This document shows, piece by piece, positions 1 through 11,084 of a stretch of DNA of 64,000 nt (positions within the stretch are counted from its first letter, which is position 1; every line of letters starts with the position of its first letter). Origin of the DNA: Actinopolymorpha singaporensis (lineage in GTDB: Bacteria; Actinomycetota; Actinomycetes; Propionibacteriales; Actinopolymorphaceae); assembly GCF_900104745.1 (NCBI RefSeq), contig NZ_LT629732.1, positions 4,637,981 through 4,701,980 of the forward strand. The letters are read 5' to 3'. The notes beneath the pieces are model-generated. The model did no database searches and was not told where the DNA came from. It worked only from the letters and a program-made list of their open reading frames with translations. The translations under genes were made by a program, and so were the position numbers.

Positions 1-1173
1 GGGTCGGTGCACCTGCGTGACCGGCTGCCGGTGGTACGCCCGGCCGGGACGGGCGGCGCAGCGGACGGCGTGGGCGCTCCCGGAAGCAAGGTCACCGGGA
101 TCCAGGTCTTCGAACAGGGTGCGGCGCCCACGCGGCCGGTGGTCCGCGCCGGGCAGATCGGCAGGCTGACCGGCCTCGCCGGCGTCCGGATCGGCGACAC
201 CATCGGCGTGCCCCGTCCTGGTAGGGCCACGCATCACTTCGCCCCGCCGACTCTGGAGACCGTGGTCGTCCCCGTGCGGCGGTCAGACAAGGGCGCCCTG
301 CACCTCGCACTCACCCAGCTCGCCGAGCAGGACCCGCTGATCAACCTCCGCCAGGACGACGTACGACAGGAGCTCTACGTCTCCCTCTACGGCGAGGTGC
401 AGAAGGAGGTCGTCGCGACCACGCTGGCCGAGGAGTACGGAATCGAGGTGGAGTTCGCGAGGACGTCGGTGATCTGTGTCGAGCGCCCGACCGGCAAGGG
501 TGCGGCGTTCGACCTGATCGGCACCGACCCCAACCCCTACTTCGCCACCGTCGGCCTGCGGGTCGAACCGGCGCGGCCGGGCTCCGGAGTCTCCTTCGGC
601 CTGGACGTCGAGCTGGGATCGATGCCACCCGCGTTCTTCACCGCGGTCGAGGAGACTGTCAAGGAGACCTTGCGTCAGGGGCTGTGCGGGTGGGAGGTCA
701 TCGACATCGCGGTGTTCATGACGCACTCGGGCTACTACGCCCGGCAGAGCCACTCCCACGGCACGTTCGACAAGAGCATGTCGAGCACCGCGGGCGACTT
801 CCGTTACCTCACTCCCCTGGTGCTGATGGCCGCGCTGAGGCAGGCCGGAACCGTGGTGTACGAGCCGGCGCACCGCTTCCACCTGGAGTGCCCGGCGGAC
901 ACGTTGACGACGGTGGTGCCCGCGCTGGTGCGACTCGGCGGTGTGCCGGACTCCCAGCAGGTAAGAGGTTCGGGCGCGGTCGTCGAGGGCGAGATCCCCG
1001 CCGCGCGGGTGCACGAGCTGCAGCTGCAGCTGCCGGGTCTGACCCGGGGCGAGGGGATGCTGGACTCGGCGTTCGAGCGGTACCAGCCGGTGCGCGGGCC
1101 GGCTCCCACCCGTGCCCGCACCGACCAGAATCCGCTCGATCGCAGGGAGTACCTCCGCGTCGTCAAGCGCTAG
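1..1173 (+). CDS. Ribosomal protection protein, tetracycline-resistance type (5' truncated by window edge)
   Basis: This is the C-terminal part, about 390 residues, of an EF-G-like translational GTPase of the TetM/OtrA ribosomal protection family. These proteins bind the ribosome and release tetracycline from the A site. The GTPase domain lies outside the window; the reading frame is open from base 1, so the start is missing. What remains matches the later domains: a domain IV-like segment (VKETLRQGLCGWEVIDIAVF), the conserved HSGYYARQSHSHGTFDKSMS stretch with SSTAGDFRYLTPLVLM after it, and an EF-G domain V-like end. Its TAG stop shares the palindrome CTAG with the stop of the convergent methyltransferase gene. 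Many actinomycetes carry such genes; the sequence alone does not show that it confers resistance. Confidence 0.8.
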   Translation, partial: GSVHLRDRLPVVRPAGTGGAADGVGAPGSKVTGIQVFEQGAAPTRPVVRAGQIGRLTGLAGVRIGDTIGVPRPGRATHHFAPPTLETVVVPVRRSDKGALHLALTQLAEQDPLINLRQDDVRQELYVSLYGEVQKEVVATTLAEEYGIEVEFARTSVICVERPTGKGAAFDLIGTDPNPYFATVGLRVEPARPGSGVSFGLDVELGSMPPAFFTAVEETVKETLRQGLCGWEVIDIAVFMTHSGYYARQSHSHGTFDKSMSSTAGDFRYLTPLVLMAALRQAGTVVYEPAHRFHLECPADTLTTVVPALVRLGGVPDSQQVRGSGAVVEGEIPAARVHELQLQLPGLTRGEGMLDSAFERYQPVRGPAPTRARTDQNPLDRREYLRVVKR

Positions 1174-1718
1174 TTGCGCGCTTTGGCGGGTGGGCTCGAC
1201 GGCGAGCCCACCGGCGTCCGTGCCCGCACGCCCAGTCCTCGTGGCTCGTCGAGAACGGTCACCTCGGTGAACCCGTGCTCGCCCAGCGCGGCGACGATCG
1301 GGTCGGTCAGCCGCGCGCCGGTACGGGGTCCACCGGCGCCGTAGAGCACCCACAGCGCACCGCCGGGCCGCAGCGCTGCCGTCAACAGGTGGAGTTCGGC
1401 GGTGGGACAGCGTGTCCAGAAGAGGTTGACATCCACCGAGAACGCCACGTCCAGACTGTGGTCCGGGAGGTCCAGCGTGTCCAACTCCCCGTGCCGAACC
1501 TCCAGCCGGCCGGCGGACACGTGCCCGGCGTTGCGGTCGAGCGTACGCCGCACCGCCACCGCCGAACGGTCGAGCGCGACCAGCCGGCCGCTGCGCAGCC
1601 GGGCGCACACGAGTTCGGCGGCGGCACCCGCTCCACAGCCGATCTCCAGCACGTGGTCGGCCGGGCCGGGGTCGAGTACGTCGACAGCCCAGCGCACGCG
1701 CTCGGGAATGCTCGCCAC
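1170..1718 (-). CDS. Class I SAM-dependent methyltransferase
   Basis: This 182-residue protein has a Rossmann-type methyltransferase fold. Motif I, HVLEIGCGAGAAAELV, lies near residues 22-37, an acidic end of strand 2 (LVALDRS) follows, and a post-motif RPGGALWVLYGAG comes after residue 115. The GTG start at 1718 has a GAGGAG ribosome binding site 5 bases upstream. The substrate cannot be told from the sequence. The gene converges on the ribosomal protection gene and overlaps its stop codon, and it reads away from the MFS remnant on its other side. Confidence 0.75.
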   Translation of the reverse strand: MASIPERVRWAVDVLDPGPADHVLEIGCGAGAAAELVCARLRSGRLVALDRSAVAVRRTLDRNAGHVSAGRLEVRHGELDTLDLPDHSLDVAFSVDVNLFWTRCPTAELHLLTAALRPGGALWVLYGAGGPRTGARLTDPIVAALGEHGFTEVTVLDEPRGLGVRARTPVGSPSSPPAKARN

Positions 1719-1849
1719 CGCGGCTCCTCGCGAACTCTCGTTCCGCCCCCTTGACCGACCTCACATCGGCACCGGATCCGGCGCCGCATCGGGACCCCGG
1801 CAACCAATGGCGGCAGATGCTACCGGTGGACAGGTGTGGTGACCAGGTT

Positions 1850-2147
1850 CTCGACCAGCTGGCAGGAGTGGTGGCCGACAGGTATCGCCGCCGGGCGATC
1901 CTCGTCGGTGCGGACCTGGTCCGCACACTGGTCCTCGGCGCGATCCCGCTCTGCGCGATGTGGACGTTCACGTGCGATCATCGTCTGCCGCTGGCTGACC
2001 CCGGCCGGCTACCTCCTGCTCCCGCTCGCTGGTCCCGGCGGCACGGGCCTGGCGTTGCTGTGCGTCGCGCAGTTCGTGTTCGGGCTCTCGATCGGCGTCG
2101 ACAGCCCGATCGAGAACCAGATCTTGACGTACGCAAAGCGCAGTTGA
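1850..2147 (+). pseudogene. MFS transporter remnant with internal deletion and frameshift
   Basis: Two pieces of a major facilitator superfamily transporter are visible in different frames. The first (about 1850-1968) reads LAGVVADRYRRRAILVGADL followed by a hydrophobic helix, the typical loop 2-3 motif of MFS proteins. The second (about 1998-2147, one frame over) reads PAGYLLLPLAGPGG and then ALLCVAQFVFGLSIGVDSP, which resembles a late transmembrane segment of the same family. The middle of the protein is missing. No complete reading frame exists, so this is a decayed gene. It lies directly upstream of the arsR operon. Confidence 0.65.
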
Positions 2148-2221
2148 CAGGCGCACGGTCTCCGGTCGCGGTCGATCGACTCCAACGAGAACCTGCCCCT
2201 GCGCGAGCCCTTGCCAGAAAC

Positions 2222-2254
2222 TCAAGCACCTGCTTTACTAAAGTACATGCTTGA
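2222..2254 (+). promoter_or_regulatory. Probable ArsR operator at a leaderless arsR start
   Basis: A dyad centred on base 2238 spans the start of the arsR-like gene. The inner arms CTTTA/TAAAG (2233-2237 and 2239-2243) form a perfect palindrome about one base. The outer arms TCAAGCA (2222-2228) and TGCTTGA (2248-2254) share exactly the same centre. In all 13 of 16 base pairs match. TACTAA at 2236-2241 can serve as a -10 box, with TTGCCA (2211-2216) a weak -35 box. This would place the transcription start at or next to the ATG at 2247. No Shine-Dalgarno sequence precedes that ATG, which fits a leaderless transcript. Autoregulation is inferred. Confidence 0.6.
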
Positions 2255-2570
2255 CCAAGTGGACGAGCTCGACCTCGTGTTCCATGCCCTCGCCGACCCG
2301 ACTCGCCGGGCCATGGTCGAGCGCATGACCTCCGGCCCGGTGTCGGTGTCGGAGCTGGCGCGTCCACTCCCGATGAGCCTGGCGGCCGCCCTGCAGCACG
2401 TGCAGGTGCTGGAGGCCAGCGGCCTCGTGCACACCCAGAAGGAGGGCAGGGTCCGCATGTGCCGCATCGAGCCGAAGATCCTGCGCAACGCCGAGAAGTG
2501 GATCACCGAGCGCCGGGCGACCTGGGAGGCCCGCCTCGACCGCCTGGACAAGCTGCTCGGCGAGGACTGA
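2247..2570 (+). CDS. ArsR-family transcriptional repressor
   Basis: This 107-residue winged-helix regulator begins with ELDLVFHALADPTRRAMVER, the usual ArsR start. The recognition helix region is VSVSELARPLPMSLAAALQH, followed by the wing (HTQKEGRVRMCRI). No metal-binding ELCVC motif is present, so it belongs to the metal-free ArsR/SdpR-like subgroup that often sits beside SRPBCC genes. The ATG at 2247 was chosen over an upstream TTG (2211) because the family alignment begins there and a symmetric operator covers it. It heads an operon with the SRPBCC and VOC genes downstream. Confidence 0.85.
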   Translation: MLDQVDELDLVFHALADPTRRAMVERMTSGPVSVSELARPLPMSLAAALQHVQVLEASGLVHTQKEGRVRMCRIEPKILRNAEKWITERRATWEARLDRLDKLLGED

Positions 2571-2653
2571 CGGCCCACCAAAGGCGCCCTCCCCGAGTCC
2601 CAGCACACACCACCCACCACGCCCACCACGCCACCCACGGAAGAGATACTCCA

Positions 2654-3118
2654 GTGAACGACCGAAGCCTCAGCCACTCGACCTTCACCATCGAACGCGA
2701 CTACAAGGCGTCGGCGGCGAAGATCTTCCACGCGTTCGCCGACCCGCAGACCAAGGCACGCTGGTTCGACGCGCCCACCGACGAGTGGTGCCCGATCAGT
2801 TCCGCCCACGACTTCCGTGAGGGCGGCCGCGAGCACAGCGAGAGCCAGTTCGGCCAGGACGGTCCGGTGTCCCGGTTCGACGCGTACTACCACGAGATCG
2901 TCCCGGACACCCGCTTCGTCTACAGCTACGAGATGCGCGTGGACTCCACCCGCCTGTCGGTCTCCCTGACTTCCATCGAGCTGACTCCGGTCGAGGGCGG
3001 CACCCGGCTGACCCTGACCGAACAGGGCGTCTACTTCGACGGCCTGGACAACACCCCCGAACGCGAACGCGGCACCCGCGAGATGCTGGACGTGCTCGCC
3101 GCCGTGGTGGAGGACTGA
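2654..3118 (+). CDS. SRPBCC (AHSA1-type) domain protein
   Basis: This 154-residue single-domain protein is of the activator-of-Hsp90 ATPase homolog 1 / polyketide-cyclase-like family, which folds as a helix-grip ligand-binding barrel. The start shows the family pattern IERDYKASAAKIFHAFADPQ, then KARWF, and the C-terminal helix region carries TRLTLTEQGVYFDG. The GTG at 2654 lies 83 bases after the arsR stop. Members beside ArsR regulators are common, but their ligand is usually unknown. Here the gene is probably repressed by the ArsR protein and shares a transcript with the VOC gene 5 bases downstream. Confidence 0.85.
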   Translation: MNDRSLSHSTFTIERDYKASAAKIFHAFADPQTKARWFDAPTDEWCPISSAHDFREGGREHSESQFGQDGPVSRFDAYYHEIVPDTRFVYSYEMRVDSTRLSVSLTSIELTPVEGGTRLTLTEQGVYFDGLDNTPERERGTREMLDVLAAVVED

Positions 3119-3123
3119 GAACC

Positions 3124-3543
3124 ATGCCCACCCTGATGTTCCTCAACCTGCCCGTCGAGGACCTGGCCCGATCGGTCGCCTTCTACGAGGCTCTCGGCTA
3201 CTCCACCGATCCGAACTTCACCGGCGACGAGTCTGCCTGTGTGGTGATCAGCGAGACCATCTACGTGATGCTCGTCGTCCGACCGTACTTCCAGACGTAC
3301 GTGTCCACCGAGGTGGCCGACGCGACGAAGGTGACCGAGGCGATGTTCGGTCTCGGTGTGGACAGCCGCGAGGACGTGGATACCCTTGTCGACAAGGCAC
3401 TTGCTGCCGGCGGGTCGGCAGCGCGTGAGCCTCGGGACCTCGGCTTCATGTACAACCGCACGTTCCTGGATCCGGACGGCCACTACTGGGACGTCTTCTG
3501 GATGGACCCGACCGCCGCACAGCAGGGCCCGCCCACCGAGTAG
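3124..3543 (+). CDS. VOC-superfamily (glyoxalase/bleomycin-resistance-like) protein
   Basis: This 139-residue protein has the paired beta-alpha-beta-beta-beta modules of the vicinal oxygen chelate fold. The first module begins MFLNLPVEDLARSVAFYEAL and the second ends in FLDPDGHYWDVFWMDP, with the typical D-P-D-G-H-x-W pattern. The substrate is not known; lactoylglutathione lyase activity is not implied. The gene starts 5 bases after the SRPBCC stop, so it is the third gene of the ArsR-controlled operon. The SRPBCC plus VOC pair suggests handling of a small hydrophobic or reactive compound, but this is inference. Confidence 0.8.
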   Translation: MPTLMFLNLPVEDLARSVAFYEALGYSTDPNFTGDESACVVISETIYVMLVVRPYFQTYVSTEVADATKVTEAMFGLGVDSREDVDTLVDKALAAGGSAAREPRDLGFMYNRTFLDPDGHYWDVFWMDPTAAQQGPPTE

Positions 3544-3563
3544 CTGCGTTGCGGACGCCGCCC

Positions 3564-5588
3564 TCAGAACGGCGGCAGGTCGTCGACGGCCGACGCCATC
3601 TCCATGGGGGCGGTGGGGGCGGTAGATGCCAGGTCCGCTGGTACGGGATCGGTGAGGGATGGTGTTCTGCTTCGGTACTGCCGGCCGTGGGGGTCGGTGA
3701 GCCTGTGTTCGCCGGGTCCGGTCTGCTGGAGTTTCCAGTCCCGCTCGGTTTTGGCCTTGTGGTGACGCGGGCACAGGGGCGCGATGTTGTCCACAGATGT
3801 TTCCCCGCCCTCCTTGTGTTCGGTGTTGTGGTCCAGGTGGCAGGTCGCGGCGGGCCTGCGGCAGGTGGTCCACACGCAGCGCGGGTCGCGGGCATGCACC
3901 AGCTCTGCCTGCAGCCCGCGCAGGAACCTCACCGGGATCGGATGCAGATGCAGTAGCCGCCCTGTGACCGGGTGAGTGACCCCGACACTGAACCTGGCTT
4001 CGGGGTTGTCGAGGTGGTTGGCGACGATCAGGCGGGCCACCTCGGTGATGACCGGCCCGAACCCGCCGAGCTCACCCGGCTGAGCACTCAGTCCCATCAG
4101 GGTGGTCAACGGCACGTTCAGCTGCACTTTCGCCCGCGTTCGTATGGCACCCCAGCTCGGCTGCGAGGAACACCAGGGCAGCGGAGGCGGTGTAGGTGCT
4201 GCGGCTTGCGGAGGTGTCGTCCTTCCACCAGGTGGTGGATCGGTCGGCCCGTCGGGTCGGCGGCTCTGGTGCGGGATGTGGCCCGCAGCGGGAGCACCAA
4301 CTGTGGGAGCGGCCTTGTTGGCGGCGGCCGCGTTCTCCCCTCCGGCGTGGTGTTCCGCGGCGTTGTGTTCCGCGGCGTCGTGGGCGGTGGTGTCGTGGAT
4401 CGGGGTGCCGCTCGCGGCGGAGCCGCACACCGTGCACCTGGTGACGGGGGCGGGTGAGCAGTCGCCACACTCGCACCAGCCGTGGTGCAGGTCGTGGTCG
4501 GGGAACCTGTGAATGGCACAGGGGCCCCGGCCCTGCCCGGCCGCATCGCCTGCCCCTGCGTCCTGCCGAGCACTGCCCTGCTCGGTGTCGCTCTGCTCGG
4601 TGTCGCTCTGCTCGGTGTCGCTCTGCTCGGTGTCGCTCTGCTCGGTGTCGCTCTGCTCGGTGTCGCTCTGCTCGGCATGGCCGCACTGAGCATCGCCGTT
4701 GGTCGCGTCCCGGTCCGCCTGGTTCTGTTCGGTGTGGTCGGGGGCGGGGCAGTCGGTGATGTCGGCGGTGCCGGTCAGCAGGGAGGCGGCGACGTCGGCA
4801 CGGAGTTGGCCGAGGGTGCGCGAGTCGCCGGTGGACTTGACCGCTCGGGCGACGGCGTCGACATAGCCGAACGCCTCGGCAGCCTGGTCGGCCGACAGTC
4901 CGCGGATGGAAAGGTCGGCGACGCCGTCGACGGCGGGCCAGATCGCCACGTCACGCGCGGAGCGCTTGGCCTTGTGGCGTTTGGCGGCTGCTTCGGGGTC
5001 GGCCTTGACCACCTCGGCTTCGACCTTCGCGCGCAGCAGTCCGCCCCGCAGGTCCAGCACCTTCGGGAACAGCGCGTTCTCGATGATGTCCCACAGGTCG
5101 GGCTTGGCATCGGTGATGCGGTCGACGATGACCCGCGCCTCGGTGATCTCCAGGCCACCGGAGGCGAGCGCCTCCCGCACCCGCGGCAGCCGGGGCAGCG
5201 CCGTGGCCATCGCCATCACCCAGTGGGCGTGGTGACCGGTCCAGCCAAGCAGCGGTTCAAGAACTTCCGGTGTGAACGGGTCCGGTGTGGCGCTGCGCTC
5301 GGCAGGCAGATCAGGCATGCCGGGGACAGCATGGGCGAGCTCGTTCACGGTGGTCAGGCACTCGGCCTCGCTCCAGCAAACCAGCCGCCGCTGCGCCTTC
5401 AGCAACTCCTCCAACTCCCACCCGTTACACGCAGCCCGGTCAACCGAAGCGACCGCGACAGCAAGCGCCGGTCCAGGCGACATCTCCGCCAACCCGGCAG
5501 GCAGCACCCGACGGCCACCGGGCTCCACACCCAGATGCCCGTCGAAGCACTCGCCGCCGTCGCTCATGGGTTCGATTCTATCGAACAT
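3564..5588 (-). CDS. DUF222 / HNH endonuclease domain protein (13E12 repeat family)
   Basis: This 674-residue protein has the two-part layout of the actinobacterial 13E12/DUF222 family. The N-terminal alpha-helical DUF222 domain covers about residues 40-290 and includes EARVIVDRITDAKPDLWD. A C-terminal HNH nuclease module lies near residues 570-612, with CVWTTCRRPAATCHLDHN and later CPRHHKAK. Between them is a disordered linker with six exact EQSDT repeats (about residues 307-336) and an Ala/Pro/His-rich stretch. The catalytic H-D-H and the Cys pairs appear intact. An alternative start is the ATG at 5567. The family is multicopy and mobile-like in many actinomycetes; its role is uncertain. 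Confidence 0.85.
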   Translation of the reverse strand: MFDRIEPMSDGGECFDGHLGVEPGGRRVLPAGLAEMSPGPALAVAVASVDRAACNGWELEELLKAQRRLVCWSEAECLTTVNELAHAVPGMPDLPAERSATPDPFTPEVLEPLLGWTGHHAHWVMAMATALPRLPRVREALASGGLEITEARVIVDRITDAKPDLWDIIENALFPKVLDLRGGLLRAKVEAEVVKADPEAAAKRHKAKRSARDVAIWPAVDGVADLSIRGLSADQAAEAFGYVDAVARAVKSTGDSRTLGQLRADVAASLLTGTADITDCPAPDHTEQNQADRDATNGDAQCGHAEQSDTEQSDTEQSDTEQSDTEQSDTEQSDTEQGSARQDAGAGDAAGQGRGPCAIHRFPDHDLHHGWCECGDCSPAPVTRCTVCGSAASGTPIHDTTAHDAAEHNAAEHHAGGENAAAANKAAPTVGAPAAGHIPHQSRRPDGPTDPPPGGRTTPPQAAAPTPPPLPWCSSQPSWGAIRTRAKVQLNVPLTTLMGLSAQPGELGGFGPVITEVARLIVANHLDNPEARFSVGVTHPVTGRLLHLHPIPVRFLRGLQAELVHARDPRCVWTTCRRPAATCHLDHNTEHKEGGETSVDNIAPLCPRHHKAKTERDWKLQQTGPGEHRLTDPHGRQYRSRTPSLTDPVPADLASTAPTAPMEMASAVDDLPPF
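4581..4670. repeat. Six perfect 15-bp tandem repeats inside the DUF222/HNH gene
   Basis: The unit CTCGGTGTCGCTCTG occurs six times head to tail with no mismatch, and a partial seventh begins at 4671. On the coding (minus) strand each unit encodes EQSDT, so copy-number change keeps the frame. The repeat lies in the linker between the DUF222 and HNH domains. Perfect identity suggests recent expansion by slippage. Confidence 0.95.
5570..5586. promoter_or_regulatory. Perfect inverted repeat at the start of the DUF222/HNH gene
   Basis: The sequence GTTCGATTCTATCGAAC has 7-base perfect arms about a 3-base centre. It covers codons 1-6 if translation starts at 5588, or the 5' leader if it starts at the ATG at 5567. 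It is a candidate operator or mRNA hairpin. Its arms run opposite to the actinobacterial SOS box (CGAAC-N4-GTTCG), so it is not a LexA site. Confidence 0.4.
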
Positions 5589-5854
5589 GATCGGCTATCG
5601 CGCCCGGGAAAGCCCTTATCCACAAGCGAATCCAGGCATTTTCAAGCTGTGTGACACCACACCGTCGTGAAGGGCGTTAGCCTGCCGCTGCCCGATCACC
5701 TCCGACTTGGCGTCGGCGTTCATGTCAACCCAGTCTTGCCGGGCCAGTTCCCACTCTGTCGCGGCGTAGAGAGCACGATCGGACTCGTCGGTGCGTCCGT
5801 GTGCCCCGATCCGGCTCGATTCGCCGAGTGACCACGGATCCCGTGTTACGGTCG

Positions 5855-5948
5855 ACTTCCACGCGGGTGCCCGCCGGCAGCGGGCTGAGAGGGAGCTGAC
5901 GCCGCTCCGACCGCCGAACCTGATCCGGGTCATGCCGGCGAAGGAAGT
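5855..5948 (+). promoter_or_regulatory. TPP riboswitch (THI element)
   Basis: The leader of the thi operon carries the conserved THI-box elements: CTGAGA (5885-5890), then CCGCCGAACCTGATCCGGGT (5911-5930) and ATGCCGGCGAAGGAAG (5932-5947). The closing P1 stem pairs ACTTCC (5855-5860) with GGAAGT (5943-5948). That 3' strand overlaps the start of the GTGAGG ribosome binding site of thiO (about 5948-5952). Thiamine pyrophosphate binding would therefore help hide the thiO ribosome binding site, which suggests translational repression. TACGGT at 5847-5852 is a possible -10 box just upstream. Confidence 0.93.
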
Positions 5949-5959
5949 GAGGATCCGAC

Positions 5960-8855
<2,896 letters not shown>

Positions 8856-10471
8856 GGTTGCCGAGCCCGGTCCAGTACGGCTTGGCGGCGAACGTGCCGT
8901 CCTCGCCGTCGAAGGTAAGGGTGCTGTCCACGGGAGGCTTGCCGGCCGGGTACTCCGCGGAGCCGCCCAGCCGGCGTTGTGGACCCCAGCCACAGCTTTC
9001 GGCCCGGACCAGACAGTCCCACGTTCCGGCGTCCAGCGGCCGGCCGAGCTTGCCGGTCGCCGGGTCCAGGCGGGCGGTGCCGACAAGCCTGACCTGCTGG
9101 ACGTTCTGAACGGCGCCCACATCGGTGTCGAAAGCCAGTTCGCTGCGGGTCGGTACGGAGTAGACACCCTTGTCGTGGCGGTTCTGCACCATCAGCTCCA
9201 GCCTGCTGTCGCCGATCTGCCCGGACGCGTCGAACGCCTCGTCGGGCAGTGCCGTCCGGAGTTCGCAGGGCGGGTTCCACAACAGCCGGTCGCCGACCCG
9301 CCGGAACGTCACCGGACGCCCGTCGGCATATGCCAGCCGACCGCGCACACGCACCACCAGGGCGGCACCGTCGCAGCTGACCTGTTCGAGGTCGGCAGCC
9401 ACGCTGAGCCCCCGCTCGGCCGCGGCCAGCCGTGCGATGTCGCCGTAGGCGTTCCGGCGTAACAGCCACGACCGGACACGGATCGAGAGCGGCAGCCAGT
9501 CGTCGACCGAGGTGGGAAACCTCTCCAGCGCCAACCGGCGGATCTCGCGGTACCAGCGATATCGGCTGTAGGGCACGGGCCGGCCGAGTAGCACCGGCCA
9601 GGTCAGCAGCCGCAGCATCTTCGAGTGGTACCAGTAGGCATACATCTGGTCCCGCTCGGCGCCCTGCTCGGCGTGAGCGTCGACAATGTCGAGGATCTGC
9701 CGCAGGGCCCGGTAGTAAGCCTCGGGGTCGAACCGCCGGGCCGAATAGTGGGCGCGCCCGTCGCGCTTCATCCAGTGGCAGCACACCTCGTCGGCGAGCA
9801 CGCTGATCGTACCGGCGAGGAAGTACGCCTCGACGACGAAGCGATGATCCTCAAGCCAGGCCGGGCCCTCTTCGAACCGCAGACCGTGCCGCCGCAGGAA
9901 GCTTCTGCGGAACAGCTTGTGTGGGGTGAGGAACCCGAGCAGATGGTCGGCGAGGATGTCCGCTCGGTCGCGCGAGGCGGCGAACATGCTCTTCGGGACT
10001 CCCCTGCCACCGTGGCCTACGACCTTGCCGACCACGATGTCGGAGTCGCACCGCGTCGCCATGGCGTACATGCGTTCGAGAGCGCGTGGTGCCAGCCGGT
10101 CGTCGTGGTCGAGGAAATAGACGTACTCCCCTTCCGCCTGCTCGACGCCGGCGTTTCGCGGCCCGCCAGGCCCACCACTTCGGGGGAGGTGGACGGCCCG
10201 CACCACCTGCTCTCGCTCAGCGAGGGCGTCCAGCACCCGCGGCGTCGCGTCCGTGGACCCGTCGTCGACGAACACGACCTCGTAGTCGCCTGGCGGCATC
10301 GTCTGCGCAAGGACGGATTCCGCGCACTCCTCGAGCCATTCCCCGCCGTTGAAGACAGGGACGACAACGCTGACCTTGACTCCCATGATGAAGGGGTATC
10401 GCCCGGAATGCCGCGACCCAATCCTCCCCACGGCAGTGGCTTGCCACACCGGCCTCTCGAAAGCTTTTAGG

Positions 10472-10484
10472 GACTGCTGTAGTC
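10472..10484 (+). promoter_or_regulatory. Candidate TetR operator
   Basis: GACT-N5-AGTC lies about 22 bases upstream of the tetR start, within a sequence that also has CGAAAG (10459-10464) and CTTTCG (10486-10491) as outer inverted arms with a slightly shifted centre. TetR proteins usually repress their own promoter through such dyads. The match is short, so the call is weak. Confidence 0.3.
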
Positions 10485-10506
10485 TCTTTCGGGAAGCGAG
10501 GTGATC

Positions 10507-11082
10507 ATGGCGCGTGCAGGCCTCACTGCCGAGCGGCTGGTTCGGGCGGGAGCGGAACTGGCGGACGAGCAGGGCTTCGACCAGGTCACCGTCTCGGCGC
10601 TGGCCAGACGGTTCGACGTCAGGGTCGCCAGTCTGTACTGGCACCTGGACAGCTCCGAGGGCCTGAAGATCCGGATCGCCCTGCTGGCGCTGGAAGAGAT
10701 GGCGGACCTGGCCGCCTCCGCCCTGGCCGGACGGGCGGGCAAGGACGCGTTGACAGCGCTCGCGAACGTCTACCGTGACTACGCCCGCGAGCATCCCGGC
10801 CGCTACGCCGCCGCCCAGCACCGGCTCGACCCGCACACGGCGGCGGGGAGTGCCGGTGTGCGGCACGCGGAGTTCACCCGCGCCATCCTGCGCGGCTACG
10901 ACCTGACCGAACCGGACCAGACCCACGCTGTTCGCCTGCTGGGCAGCTTCTTCCGCGGCTACGTGAGCCTGGAGGCGGGCGGCGGGTTCGACCACAGCTC
11001 CCCCGACCCCCAGCAGACGTGGGAGCGGCTACTGGACGCGCTCGACGCCCTGCTGCGCAACTGGCCGAGGAACCCGAGGTAA
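10507..11082 (+). CDS. TetR-family transcriptional regulator
   Basis: This 191-residue regulator has an N-terminal DNA-binding domain (about residues 5-55): LTAERLVRAGAELADEQGFD, then VSALARRFDVRVASLYWHLD. The rest is a helical ligand-binding domain (TetR_C-like: RDYAREHPGRYAAAQ, then LGSFFRGYVSLEAGGGFDHS). The ATG at 10507 was chosen over the GTG at 10501 because of a GAGG ribosome binding site 5 bases before it. It is followed after 2 bases by the SGNH hydrolase gene, so it probably controls both. Confidence 0.88.
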   Translation: MARAGLTAERLVRAGAELADEQGFDQVTVSALARRFDVRVASLYWHLDSSEGLKIRIALLALEEMADLAASALAGRAGKDALTALANVYRDYAREHPGRYAAAQHRLDPHTAAGSAGVRHAEFTRAILRGYDLTEPDQTHAVRLLGSFFRGYVSLEAGGGFDHSSPDPQQTWERLLDALDALLRNWPRNPR

Positions 11083-11084
11083 CC

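Noticed and set aside
283-1971. Minus-strand frame of 562 codons across the ribosomal protection and methyltransferase genes
   Set aside because: It lies antisense to a clear TetM-type gene and shows no domain.
4581-4670. Possible CRISPR-like array
   Set aside because: The 15-bp units are directly adjacent with no spacers and encode EQSDT in frame inside a protein gene.
5570-5586. LexA/SOS box before the DUF222 gene
   Set aside because: The arms are GTTCGAT...ATCGAAC, the reverse order of the actinobacterial SOS box CGAAC-N4-GTTCG.
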